Shown here one piece after another: positions 24,912-33,489 of a stretch of 64,000 nucleotides of DNA. The stretch lies in contig CAYXPR010000003.1 of NCBI GenBank assembly GCA_964467255.1, forward strand, positions 1-64,000, written 5' to 3'. The first letter of the stretch is position 1. Each line of letters opens with the position of its first letter. The position numbers and the translations under genes were made by a program. The notes beneath the pieces were generated by a model. It saw only the letters and a list, made by a program, of their open reading frames with translations, made no database searches and was not told where the DNA came from. This stretch comes from CAYXPR01 sp964467255. Lineage in GTDB: Bacteria; Pseudomonadota; Alphaproteobacteria; Rickettsiales; RGZB01.

Positions 24912-24959
24912 TTTCCGGCGCGCGGGCAGCTTTTGCTTTTTTAGGCCGCAAAGCCCTGT

Positions 24960-24965
24960 TATAAT
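24960..24965 (+). promoter_or_regulatory. Possible -10 box before phoB
   Basis: A perfect TATAAT 29 nt before the phoB start. The -35 area at 17 nt holds only a T-rich run, so the promoter would need an activator or is weak. No tandem CTGTCAT-like Pho box is seen next to it. It could let phoB be expressed separately from pstB. Confidence 0.4.
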
Positions 24966-24994
24966 CAGCGCTCGTTGACCTGTATGGAGCGTGA

Positions 24995-25699
24995 ATGAGT
25001 AAAGCCCCGGTGCCCTATATTCTTGTGGTGGAAGATGACCCCGCCATTGCCACGCTGGTGCGCTATAATCTCGAAAAAGAGGGCTTTAAAGTCACCCTCT
25101 GCGGCGATGGGCAGGAAGCCGCCGACCTTTTAAAAGAAGAACACCCCGACCTGATTTTGATGGACTGGATGCTGCCCGGTTTAACCGGCGTCGACTTATG
25201 CCGCAAAATCCGCGCCAGCGATAATTTGCGCGGCGTACCCATTATTTTGCTCACCGCGCGCGGGGAAGAATCTGACCGCATCGAGGGGTTAGACAGTGGC
25301 GCCGATGACTACATCACCAAACCCTTCTCGCCCAAAGAACTTGCTGCGCGCATCCGTGCGGTGCTGCGGCGCATCCGCCCAGTGTTCTCCAGTGAGCGCT
25401 TGGAATATGCTGGCATCGTGATGGACATGGGCAGCCACAAAATCAGCTTCAGCGGCAAAGACATCATCATGGGCCCCACCGAATTCCGCCTGCTCGCCCA
25501 CTTCATGGAAAGCCCAGGGCGCACCTTCTCGCGTGAGAGTTTGCTCAACACCGTGTGGGGGCAAGATATTTACGTGGAGCTCCGCACGGTGGATGTGCAT
25601 ATCCGCCGCCTGCGCAAAGCCTTAGAGGAATGCGATCCCACGCTTGCCGAACTCATTAAAACCGTGCGCTCCGCCGGTTATATGCTCGAAAAAAATTAG
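24995..25699 (+). CDS. phoB: Phosphate-regulon response regulator PhoB
   Basis: A 234-residue OmpR/PhoB-type regulator. The receiver domain has acidic residues D14/D15 and phospho-acceptor D57 (DLILMDWMLPGLTG), then LLTARGEE and the conserved Lys in YITKPFSPKEL. The C-terminal winged-helix domain (~135-230) shows GPTEFRLLAHFMESPGRTFSRE and VDVHIRRLRKAL. It is phosphorylated by PhoR when phosphate is scarce and activates pst and other Pho genes. Its last 4 nt overlap the end of the convergent transporter gene. Confidence 0.95.
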   Translation: MSKAPVPYILVVEDDPAIATLVRYNLEKEGFKVTLCGDGQEAADLLKEEHPDLILMDWMLPGLTGVDLCRKIRASDNLRGVPIILLTARGEESDRIEGLDSGADDYITKPFSPKELAARIRAVLRRIRPVFSSERLEYAGIVMDMGSHKISFSGKDIIMGPTEFRLLAHFMESPGRTFSRESLLNTVWGQDIYVELRTVDVHIRRLRKALEECDPTLAELIKTVRSAGYMLEKN

Positions 25700-26997
25700 C
25701 GCTTCTTTTTTGCCGCAGGTTTTTTGGCGCGCGGTTTTTTACCACTCATGCCCAGTGTTTTAGCCAGCCATACCAGAAGCACAATGCCGGGCACGGCGGC
25801 CACAGTGCTAAAGACAAAGAACAGCGACCAACCCAGCGCCTCCACCACAAAGCCTGAGGTGGATGAAAGCAGTGTGCGCCCCGTTGCCGCCAACGACGAA
25901 AGCAGCGCATATTGCGTGGCGGTGTACTGCACATTGCACAGGCTGCTTAAGTACGCCACGAACGCCGCGCTCCCCATGCCGCTCGCCAGATTCTCTACGC
26001 TAATCGTCACGCCCAGCAGTAGCGCGTTATATCCCACCTGCGCTTGCAGCACGAACATCAGGTTCGAGGCCATTTGCAACATCGCGCATAAAAAAAGCGC
26101 ACGCATCATGCCCATGCGCGCCACCAGCACGCCGCCTAAAAACACACCCAGCAGCGTCGCCGCAAGCCCATAGGTTTTCACGATGGTGGCAATTTCGGTT
26201 TTCGAAAATCCGATATCAATCAGGAATGGCCCCGTCATCATGCCCGCCAGCGCGTCACCGAATTTGAACAGCACCACGAATAGCAAAATCATCAGCCAGC
26301 CTTGGTGCTGCATGAAATTGGCAAACGGCGATATCACCGCTTCTTTCGCCCATGTCACAAATCCAGTATATGTGGTTTTCTTCACCGCGCGCTTTGGCTC
26401 ACCGGCCCACAGCACCGTGAAAACACCCACCAGCATCAGCGCAGCCATCGCGGCATAGGCAAACAGCCATCCGTACAATTCCGCCATGATTAGTGCGCCC
26501 GCACCCGCCACCAGCATACCGATACGGTAGCCGAATTGTACCGCAGCGGCTCCATGCCCCTGCTCCTCCGGCGCTAAATATTCCACACGGTATGCATCCA
26601 CCACAATGTCTTGGCTGGCCGAGCAAATCGCCACAATCAGCGCCCAAATTGCCGTGATTCCCGCATGCTCCGTGGGGTTCGAAAATCCAAGGCCGATAAG
26701 ACTCACCATCAGCGTGAGTTGGGTTACAATCATCCACGCGCGGCGGCGCCCCAGCATCTTGCTCAAAACCGGCAGCGGCACGTGATCCATCAGCGGGGAC
26801 CATAAAAATTTTAGTGTGTACGGCACGCCAATCGCGGCAAATAAACCTATCGCCGCTTTGCTCACGCCACTTTCCGCCAACCACACGGTAAGCGTAGAGG
26901 CCGTCAGCGCCAGCGGCAAACCACTGGCAAAACCCAGCAAGGCAATCACCAAAATTTTACGGGTAAGGTACAACTTGAACGCGGCAGCGGCGCGCAT
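25696..26997 (-). CDS. AmpG-like MFS permease
   Basis: A 433-residue inner-membrane protein with about 12 hydrophobic helices and the AmpG/PAT signature: LLGFASGLPLALTASTLTVWL near the start, KFLWSPLMDHVPLP after helix two and SQDIVVDAYRVEYL in the middle. AmpG imports anhydromuropeptides for peptidoglycan recycling. The C-terminal ~20 residues are very Lys/Ala/Pro-rich, a cytoplasmic tail. It ends tail-to-tail with phoB and lies 2 nt downstream of the PfkB kinase gene. Family clear; substrate not proven. Confidence 0.85.
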   Translation of the reverse strand: MRAAAAFKLYLTRKILVIALLGFASGLPLALTASTLTVWLAESGVSKAAIGLFAAIGVPYTLKFLWSPLMDHVPLPVLSKMLGRRRAWMIVTQLTLMVSLIGLGFSNPTEHAGITAIWALIVAICSASQDIVVDAYRVEYLAPEEQGHGAAAVQFGYRIGMLVAGAGALIMAELYGWLFAYAAMAALMLVGVFTVLWAGEPKRAVKKTTYTGFVTWAKEAVISPFANFMQHQGWLMILLFVVLFKFGDALAGMMTGPFLIDIGFSKTEIATIVKTYGLAATLLGVFLGGVLVARMGMMRALFLCAMLQMASNLMFVLQAQVGYNALLLGVTISVENLASGMGSAAFVAYLSSLCNVQYTATQYALLSSLAATGRTLLSSTSGFVVEALGWSLFFVFSTVAAVPGIVLLVWLAKTLGMSGKKPRAKKPAAKKKR

Positions 26998-26999
26998 GG

Positions 27000-28019
27000 T
27001 TATAGTTTTTCCAGCAGGGTGGAAAGTTTGGTCAGCGTGCGGCCACCAAGATATTTCACCACCTCAGCCGCACTCAACGCACCCAGTCTTCCGGCCTTGT
27101 CGAGATCCATGCCGGTCACGATGCCGTAGAGCACGCCCGCAGCATATAAATCGCCCGCGCCAGTCACGTCATACACTTCATCCACCCGCTCGGCCTCAAT
27201 CGAGTGCACATAGCCGCCGCGCGTGATGATATAAGAACCTTTTTCACTGCGCGTCAGCGCCACCACATCGCATTTGCCGGTAAACCAGAAAAGCTGTTTG
27301 CGCGTGTCTTTCTCACCGCTTAACGCCGCCGCTTCTTTTTCGTTTGCGAACAGAATATCGATGTGGCCTTCGTCGAGCAGTGCTAAGAATTCATCTTTAT
27401 GGCGCTGCACGCAGAAGGCGTCCGACAGCGAAAAAGCCACTTTGCGGTCATGCGCGTGGGCAATTTTAATCGCTTCGCGCACAGCTTCTTTGGCCTTGGC
27501 TTCGTCCCACAGATACCCTTCGATATAGGTGATTTTGCTGTTTTTGATAATCTCGGGGTCGATATCTTCTTTCGTAATTTGCGTGCTGGCACCTAAGTAG
27601 GTCGCCATGGTGCGCTCGGCATTTTTGCCTTTGATTTTGCTTTCGCCCTCATGCGTCACGAACACCAAACACTGTGCCGTCGGCTTGCCGGAAGTAGCGG
27701 GCGGGGTGCTGTAATGCACGCCGAGGCTTTTCATATCGTGGCGGAAAATATCCCCCATCTGGTCTTTCTTCACGCGGCCGATAAACGCCGTGCTGGCGCC
27801 AAGCGAGGCAAGACCGGTGATAGTGTTGGCGGCCGAGCCGCCAGAGCATTCCGTGGCGGTACCCATTTTTTTGTAGAGCTGTTCGGCTTTTTTCTCATCC
27901 ACCAACGTCATCGAGCCTTTGTGCAGGCCGTGCGTGTTCAAAAAATCATCGGTCGTATAGGCCAGAATATCTACAATTGCATTGCCGATACCCACCACAT
28001 CGAACTCTTTTTTTGTCAT
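27000..28019 (-). CDS. PfkB-family sugar/adenosine kinase
   Basis: A 339-residue ribokinase-family kinase. The first motif is GGSAANTITGLASLGAST (substrate lid and pocket), and the second is DVTGAGDLYAAGVLYG with the catalytic Asp in GAGD. The N-terminus (FDVVGIGNAIVDILAYT) resembles adenosine kinases of alphaproteobacteria, which would phosphorylate adenosine to AMP. A sugar substrate is possible. It sits 2 nt upstream of the AmpG-like gene on the same strand and is divergent from the cytochrome c gene. Confidence 0.88.
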   Translation of the reverse strand: MTKKEFDVVGIGNAIVDILAYTTDDFLNTHGLHKGSMTLVDEKKAEQLYKKMGTATECSGGSAANTITGLASLGASTAFIGRVKKDQMGDIFRHDMKSLGVHYSTPPATSGKPTAQCLVFVTHEGESKIKGKNAERTMATYLGASTQITKEDIDPEIIKNSKITYIEGYLWDEAKAKEAVREAIKIAHAHDRKVAFSLSDAFCVQRHKDEFLALLDEGHIDILFANEKEAAALSGEKDTRKQLFWFTGKCDVVALTRSEKGSYIITRGGYVHSIEAERVDEVYDVTGAGDLYAAGVLYGIVTGMDLDKAGRLGALSAAEVVKYLGGRTLTKLSTLLEKL

Positions 28020-28178
28020 ATTCCCTGCTCTTTATTTACAATAACCGATCTCTGGCGCTACGCCCCAAGGTAGAAAATTTACCCTTACCCCGCAATCACT
28101 TATTGATAAATCGCCCGCCCGCGTCTATACATACCCTGTTTTTTACTTTGGCCATGTTTCTTTGTCACAGGTGCGCAT

Positions 28179-28736
28179 ATGAGCAATAATGGTTTGGAAT
28201 TCAACAAAATCGCGGCGGGCGTATTAATCGCCGGCCTTGTTGCCATGGTGGCAGGAAAAGTGGCCGATGGCCTCTATCACCCGAAGCCGGCTGAAAAGCG
28301 TGGTTTTGAAGTCGCAGCCTTAGAAGAATCCGCCGGCGCAGGCGCTGCCGCAAAAGAACCCGTGAAGCTCGGTGCGCTCCTTGCCGCAGCAAATGCTGAA
28401 AACGGCAAAGTCATCGCAAAAAAATGCGCCACCTGCCATAGCTTTGAAAATGGCGGCGCCAACATGGTGGGCCCGAATTTGTGGGCGGTGGTGGGCGCGG
28501 CAAAGGGCGCGCATAGCGGTTTTGATTACTCTCCGGCCCTGAAAGAAAAAGGCGGCAACTGGGATTATGAGGCGCTGTATCACTTTATTTACAGCCCGAA
28601 AGGTTACGTAAAGGGTACAAAAATGGCCTTCGCCGGCATCCGCAAGCCGGAAGAAATCGCCGACCTGCTGGCCTTCCTGCGTACGCTGGGAAGCGCTGCG
28701 CCGCTGCCACCGGCTGACTTTGAAGTCGCACCGTAA
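28179..28736 (+). CDS. Membrane-anchored c-type cytochrome
   Basis: A 185-residue electron carrier. Residues ~9-30 form an uncleaved membrane anchor (KIAAGVLIAGLVAMVAGKVA), followed by an Ala-rich linker. The haem site CATCH is at 83-87. The class I cytochrome c fold follows, with NMVGPNLWAVVG and the Met ligand in KGTKMAFAGI, ending in Pro-rich residues. It resembles CycM-type cytochromes that pass electrons to cytochrome oxidase in the periplasm. The promoter region is shared with the divergent kinase gene. Confidence 0.92.
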   Translation: MSNNGLEFNKIAAGVLIAGLVAMVAGKVADGLYHPKPAEKRGFEVAALEESAGAGAAAKEPVKLGALLAAANAENGKVIAKKCATCHSFENGGANMVGPNLWAVVGAAKGAHSGFDYSPALKEKGGNWDYEALYHFIYSPKGYVKGTKMAFAGIRKPEEIADLLAFLRTLGSAAPLPPADFEVAP

Positions 28737-28779
28737 TTTTCCTGCTTTAAGAGTGCTATAAACCCTGCTAGCATGCCGA

Positions 28780-28794
28780 AGAATTTTAAATTCT
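28780..28794. repeat. 15-bp AT-rich palindrome before the NfeD gene
   Basis: AGAATTT-T-AAATTCT, perfect 7-bp arms, ending 13 nt before the start of the NfeD-like gene. It follows a -10-like TATAAA at 28757-28762. It could be an operator for the NfeD/SPFH pair; no factor can be named. Confidence 0.35.
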
Positions 28795-28807
28795 ATGGGT
28801 GGTGCTA

Positions 28808-29350
28808 ATGCTTGAACTTTTAGCTGCATTTTTCTCTAATCCCGCCACGGCATGGGCGATGATTGGCGCAGGCTTCGTGCTCATTGAAGTACTCCTCATC
28901 CCCACTATGGGCTTTTTGTTTGCGGGCCTTGGTGCGCTCACGCTTTCTGGCTTTATCGCCTATGAGTTCATTGCGCCGGAAACATCCATTCTTTTACAAA
29001 TTACGTATTTTTTCGGCCTTACCATGGCGTGGGCGGCTGGCCTGTGGGTACCGCTAAAACGCTGGATGAAGCAGCGCGAATCTGAGGGCTACACCGATAT
29101 GATTGGCCAAACCGCCGAAGTGGAAGGCGGCAACCCGCTCGTGAAAGGCACGGCGGGCAAAGTGCGTTGGTCCGGCGCAGCAATGAACGCCATGCTGCCG
29201 AGCGATTGCCCGAAGGATAAGGTGCTGATTGGCGAAAAAGTCTACATCATCGGCAAAAAGGGCAATACGCTGTATGTCAGCCCCGTTTCCATACCGATGC
29301 CGGACGAAGAAACACTGGAAAATTACCGCAAAAAAGACAAATTCATTTAA
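28808..29350 (+). CDS. NfeD-like membrane protein
   Basis: A 180-residue protein with two to three N-terminal membrane helices (WAMIGAGFVLIEVLLIPTMG, FLFAGLGALTLSGFIAYEF, TYFFGLTMAWAAGLWVPL) and a C-terminal OB-fold-like NfeD domain (~95-165: MIGQTAEVEGGNPLVKGTAG ... VLIGEKVYIIGKKGNTLYV). It pairs with the SPFH gene 12 nt downstream, the standard NfeD-stomatin operon of membrane quality control. A GTG start 9 nt earlier is possible; I prefer the ATG at 28808, which follows GGTGG. Confidence 0.88.
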   Translation: MLELLAAFFSNPATAWAMIGAGFVLIEVLLIPTMGFLFAGLGALTLSGFIAYEFIAPETSILLQITYFFGLTMAWAAGLWVPLKRWMKQRESEGYTDMIGQTAEVEGGNPLVKGTAGKVRWSGAAMNAMLPSDCPKDKVLIGEKVYIIGKKGNTLYVSPVSIPMPDEETLENYRKKDKFI

Positions 29351-29362
29351 GGGAGCACTATC

Positions 29363-30298
29363 ATGGTAGAGATTAATTTCTTCTGGCTTGCTTTAGCTTT
29401 AGCCGCCGTTCTGGTTGTCTGGAAAGGCATCAAAATCGTGCCCCAGCAGGAAGCATGGATCGTGGAACGTCTCGGCAAATTCGACCGCAATTTGCAGCCC
29501 GGCTTACGCATTTTAGTACCGTTTGTAGAGCGCGTGGCCTACAAACATTCTTTAAAAGAAGATGCGCTCGATATTAAAGAGCAAACCGCCATCACCAAAG
29601 ACAACGTCACGCTGAATATCGACGGCGTGCTCTATGTCAAAATCGTCGACCCCGTGGCATCGTCTTACGGCGTGGCCGATCCTTACTTTGCGCTTTCACA
29701 GCTCGCACAAACCACTATGCGCTCTGAAATCGGTAAACTCACCATGGACTCCACGTTTGAAGAACGCGACATGCTGAACGCCAACATCGTGCGCTCCATT
29801 AACGAAGCCGCCGTAGCATGGGGCATTCAGTGCATGCGCTATGAAATCCGCGACATCAACCCACCTACCACCGTGTTAAAGGCGATGGAATTGCAGGTGG
29901 CGGCAGAACGTCAGAAGCGTGCTTTGATTTTGGAATCCGAAGGTAAACGTCAGAGCCAAATCAACATCGCCGAAGGTCAAAAACAGGAAGTGGTGCTGGC
30001 ATCTGAAGCTGCAAAAACTGATCAGATTAACCGCGCACAAGGTGAAGCCTCGGCCATTTTCGCGGTGGCAGAGGCCTCGGCCAAAGGGATTGGCGCCATC
30101 GCCACCGCCCTTCAACAAAAAGGCGGGGATGCCGCTGTGTCCATGCGCCTTGCGGAACAGTATATCGATGCCTTCCGCCAGTTAAGCCGCAGCTCAAATA
30201 CCTTGGTGCTACCTGCCACGGCGAATGATGCCGCCGGTATGGTGGGTCAGGCGCTAGCTGTGTTTGAAACGATTAAGAAATCATCGGGCGCAAAGTAA
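29363..30298 (+). CDS. SPFH/band 7 stomatin-like protein (QmcA type)
   Basis: A 311-residue membrane-scaffold protein: one N-terminal hydrophobic segment (residues ~5-20), an SPFH domain (IVPQQEAWIVERLGKFDR ... PGLRILVPFVERVAY), then a long coiled-coil region rich in Glu/Ala/Gln (~185-265: AAERQKRALILESEGKRQ, NIAEGQKQEVVLASEA). SPFH proteins oligomerise into microdomains or protease cages. The partner NfeD gene lies immediately upstream. It ends tail-to-tail with the next minus-strand gene, with no terminator in between. Confidence 0.93.
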   Translation: MVEINFFWLALALAAVLVVWKGIKIVPQQEAWIVERLGKFDRNLQPGLRILVPFVERVAYKHSLKEDALDIKEQTAITKDNVTLNIDGVLYVKIVDPVASSYGVADPYFALSQLAQTTMRSEIGKLTMDSTFEERDMLNANIVRSINEAAVAWGIQCMRYEIRDINPPTTVLKAMELQVAAERQKRALILESEGKRQSQINIAEGQKQEVVLASEAAKTDQINRAQGEASAIFAVAEASAKGIGAIATALQQKGGDAAVSMRLAEQYIDAFRQLSRSSNTLVLPATANDAAGMVGQALAVFETIKKSSGAK

Positions 30299-30301
30299 GC
30301 C

Positions 30302-30784
30302 CTAGCTAAACGGAACCCCGCGCAGTTTATCTTCCTGCTGGGCAATTTCCTCGCGAAGCGAGGCATAGCCCTGCGCCAGTTTGCTGCCAAGCGCGATAGA
30401 GCATAAATTGCTGCGGCAGCGTTCGTCCGGATAGACCGGGTTATTTTCAGTCAGGATTCGTGCGACATCTTCTGCGGAATAGCCACGAATAGTCAGGGCA
30501 CTTTTTTCCATACCGGGCACGCCGCTAAAACTCATATTGTCTGCATTGATGCCGCGCGCTTCGAGTGCGTTTTTTAGCACCACTCCCATGCTGTCGCGGC
30601 TACGCGTGTAAAGAATAATGCCTTCTGCCAATTCGGATGAAACAGCGGCAGCGGTCACCAGCCCATCCGCATACAAGTCACGTATCATCAGCGCATCGGT
30701 GCGTTGATTGCGTTCCAAAACTATTCCGCTTGGTTTTTCTATCGCCACGGGGGGTGCTCGCTTTATAAATTCGTTTATTTCCAT
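30302..30784 (-). CDS. Hypothetical soluble protein
   Basis: A 160-residue protein I do not recognise. It has no signal or membrane segment. It mixes beta-like and helical stretches (GIVLERNQRTDALMIRDLY, SELAEGIILYTRSRD, VVLKNALEARGINADNM) and has two cysteines near residues 129 and 134. It is convergent with the SPFH gene and divergent from yejA, with a 52-nt gap. The ribosome site is weak. Function unknown. Confidence 0.65.
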   Translation of the reverse strand: MEINEFIKRAPPVAIEKPSGIVLERNQRTDALMIRDLYADGLVTAAAVSSELAEGIILYTRSRDSMGVVLKNALEARGINADNMSFSGVPGMEKSALTIRGYSAEDVARILTENNPVYPDERCRSNLCSIALGSKLAQGYASLREEIAQQEDKLRGVPFS

Positions 30785-30836
30785 GACCAGCTATGCTCAT
30801 ATAAGCCGCTGACCATAAATAGGATTATACCGCCAG

Positions 30837-32672
30837 ATGATTAAAAAACAGTTAATGCCTATTTTTCTGATAGTTATGCTGGTTATCCTCTGCTTGGGCC
30901 GCGCTGCCAGCGCCGCCCCCCAGCATGCCATTGCCATGTGGGGCAAGCCCAAATACCCTGCCAGCTTCGCCCATTTTGACTATGTAAACCCCACCGCACC
31001 CAAAGGCGGCACGCTCCGCCAAGCGGCGATTGGCACGTTTGACAGCCTCAACCCTTACACACTTAAGGGCGCCGCCGCAGCGGGGCTAGGGCTTACCAGC
31101 GACACATTGATGGTTTCATCCAGCGACGAGGCTTTCACCGCCTATGGGCTGATTGCCGAAAGCCTTGAGCTCGCCGCAGACCGTGGTTCGGTTATTTTCA
31201 ACCTGCGGCCACAGGCAAAATGGCACGATGGCTCCCCCATCACGGCAGAGGATGTTGTGTTTTCCTACCACACCATCACCACCAAAGCGCACCCGTTTTA
31301 TAAAGCGTATTATCGTGAGGTCAGCAGCGCTGAGGCATTGTCCCCGCGCCGCGTGAAGTTTACTTTCACCAACCCTAAAAACCGCGAACTGCCCATTATC
31401 GTGGGGCAGCTGCCCATTCTGTCCAAAGCCTTCTGGGAGAAACGCGATTTTGAAAAATCATCGTTTGATATACCACTCGAGAATGGCGCTTACCGCATTG
31501 ATGCGCTTGAAGGCGGAAAATGGATTCGCTACGCCCGCGTGAAAGATTACTGGGCGAAAGATTTGCCGGTGAATAAAGGGCGTTTTAATTTCGACACCAT
31601 CCAGTTCGATTATTACCGCGATGTCACCGTCGCCATTGAGGCGTTCAAAGCGGGAGAGTTTGACCTGCGCGAAGAAAACATCGCCAAGCTCTGGGCACAA
31701 AGCTACGAAGGTCCGGCGCTCAAAAAAGGGCTGATTAAAAAAGAAGAAATTCGCCACCACAACCCCACCGGCATGCAGGGATTCGTGCTGAACACCCGCC
31801 GCAGCAAATTTGCCGACCCGCAGGTGCGAGAGGCGCTCGCTTACGCCTTTGACTTTGAGTGGGCCAATAAAAATTTATTCTTTAATGCCTACACCCGCAC
31901 CTGGAGTTATTTTTCCAATTCCGAATTTGCTGCCACGGGCATGCCGGTTAAAGATGAGCTCGCGCTGCTTGAGCCTTACCGCGCGCAATTGCCATCCCGC
32001 CTTTTCACGCGTAGCTATGCCCCACCCATTACTGATGGCAGCGGCAACAACCGCGCCAATCTTTTGCGCGCCCGCAATTTGCTCAAAAAATCAGGCTGGA
32101 TCGTAAAAAATGGCGCGCTGACCAATGCTGCCACGGGTGAAGTGATGACGATAGAGTTCCTGCTTTCCTCTAGCAGTTTTGAGCGCGTGATTGCGCCGAT
32201 GATTAAAAATCTCGCCAAGCTCGGCATCGTGGCGCGCATGCGCACGGTGGATGGGTCGCAGTATGTGCAGCGCACCGATACGTTTGATTTCGATATCGTG
32301 GTGCATGTGTTTGGCCAAAGCAATTCCCCCGGCAATGAGCAGCTCGATTACTGGCACTCCACCAAGGCAGAGGTCGAAGGCAGCCAGAATATTGCCGGCA
32401 TTAAAAATCCGGTGGTGGATGCGCTGGTAGAGCGCATCGTCAAAGCACAAAATAAGGAAGAACTCGTCGCCACCACCCGTGCACTCGACCGTGTGCTGCT
32501 ATGGAATTTCTACACCATTCCCAACTGGCATGTGCGCAACTACCGCGTCGCAATGTGGGATAAGTTTGGCCGACCGGCGGTGAATCCCGATTACGACCTC
32601 GGCCTGCTGAACTGGTGGGCAGACCCTGCCAAAGAAAAGCGCCTTGCTACTGAAAAACAAGGAAAAAACTAG
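30837..32672 (+). CDS. yejA: Peptide ABC transporter solute-binding protein (YejA-like)
   Basis: A periplasmic binding protein of 611 residues. The signal peptide (MIKKQLMPIFLIVMLVIL, ending AASA near residue 26) precedes a family-5 binding domain: PKGGTLRQAAIGTFDSLNPY, WHDGSPITAEDVVFSYHT, FDFEWANKNLFFNAYTRTWSYF. The last segment, a Trp/Phe-rich pocket, is typical of YejA, which binds oligopeptides including microcin C-type compounds. The matching permease genes yejB and yejE and ATPase yejF follow on the same strand but are spread out, with other genes between. Confidence 0.9.
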   Translation: MIKKQLMPIFLIVMLVILCLGRAASAAPQHAIAMWGKPKYPASFAHFDYVNPTAPKGGTLRQAAIGTFDSLNPYTLKGAAAAGLGLTSDTLMVSSSDEAFTAYGLIAESLELAADRGSVIFNLRPQAKWHDGSPITAEDVVFSYHTITTKAHPFYKAYYREVSSAEALSPRRVKFTFTNPKNRELPIIVGQLPILSKAFWEKRDFEKSSFDIPLENGAYRIDALEGGKWIRYARVKDYWAKDLPVNKGRFNFDTIQFDYYRDVTVAIEAFKAGEFDLREENIAKLWAQSYEGPALKKGLIKKEEIRHHNPTGMQGFVLNTRRSKFADPQVREALAYAFDFEWANKNLFFNAYTRTWSYFSNSEFAATGMPVKDELALLEPYRAQLPSRLFTRSYAPPITDGSGNNRANLLRARNLLKKSGWIVKNGALTNAATGEVMTIEFLLSSSSFERVIAPMIKNLAKLGIVARMRTVDGSQYVQRTDTFDFDIVVHVFGQSNSPGNEQLDYWHSTKAEVEGSQNIAGIKNPVVDALVERIVKAQNKEELVATTRALDRVLLWNFYTIPNWHVRNYRVAMWDKFGRPAVNPDYDLGLLNWWADPAKEKRLATEKQGKN

Positions 32673-32754
32673 CCCCCATCTTCCCCCTTTAGCATGTTTT
32701 GCTTTTTAGCTAAAATTGCGGTATTATTAATTTGTTAATTATTTGGAGCATTAC

Positions 32755-33432
32755 ATGGCAGTCGTGGATGTCGGTCAGTTAAGTGCGGGCGCTGAGCACC
32801 GCATACATAACGACGCAAACCTTGAGCGTGTTGGCGCCGCGAAGCAGATGAAAGCGGGCGGTATGGTCACACAGGCTGGTGCTGGCGTCACGCAAGCTGG
32901 CTTCGGGGTAAACACGGCCGGTGTGGGTAAAAACGACTTAGGTGGCGGCGGCGGCGGCGCTCCTTCTCCGCGCAGCGCTCCTTCCCCGCAAATGGGCGGT
33001 GGTGAAGGTGGCGCACCAATGGGTGGTGGTGCAGGCCCTCGCGGCGGTCGTCAATCTGCTATGCCGAGCGATGATGGCATGAGCAATCCATCCGGCCCAT
33101 CTGGCGGCGGACGCAGTGGCCCCGCAAATGACGATATGCATAATGCTTCTGGCCCATCCGGTGGCGGACGCGGTGGTGATGATTTACACAGTGGTGGCGG
33201 ACGCGGTGGCGATGATGGCTTACATGGCGGTGGTGGTGGGCAAAACTCGCTCGACCCGAAAGACCTGTGGGCCGACCAGCCGTATGTGCTGCGCGATGGC
33301 AAACTCGCCATTCAAGGTCCGGGTGGCGGCAAGAACGTGCTGGAACTCGTATTCTCCAGCAGCAAAGGTAAGCAGCAGATGTATGGTGCCGATGGTAAGC
33401 CAATTGGTGCGCCGATTGGTCCTGGCCGCTAA
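32755..33432 (+). CDS. Glycine-rich low-complexity protein inside the yej locus
   Basis: A 225-residue protein of unknown function. The N-terminal ~60 residues are ordinary (MAVVDVGQLSAGAEHRIH). Residues ~61-170 are Gly/Ser/Pro/Asp-rich with repeats such as NPSGPSGGGR, NASGPSGGGRGG and SGGGRGGDDG. The C-terminal ~55 residues form a compact-looking piece (LWADQPYVLRDGKLAIQGPG ... LELVFSSSKGKQQMYG). There is no signal peptide. The start at 32755 follows TTGGAG at good spacing. It stands between yejA and yejB in the same direction. Low complexity makes homology hard to judge; the ends argue it is a real gene. Confidence 0.65.
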   Translation: MAVVDVGQLSAGAEHRIHNDANLERVGAAKQMKAGGMVTQAGAGVTQAGFGVNTAGVGKNDLGGGGGGAPSPRSAPSPQMGGGEGGAPMGGGAGPRGGRQSAMPSDDGMSNPSGPSGGGRSGPANDDMHNASGPSGGGRGGDDLHSGGGRGGDDGLHGGGGGQNSLDPKDLWADQPYVLRDGKLAIQGPGGGKNVLELVFSSSKGKQQMYGADGKPIGAPIGPGR

Positions 33433-33489
33433 TTCCATCTCGGTTTTTAACCCTTCCTATTTTTTTGATTTTCCTGTAGCACCTAACAC

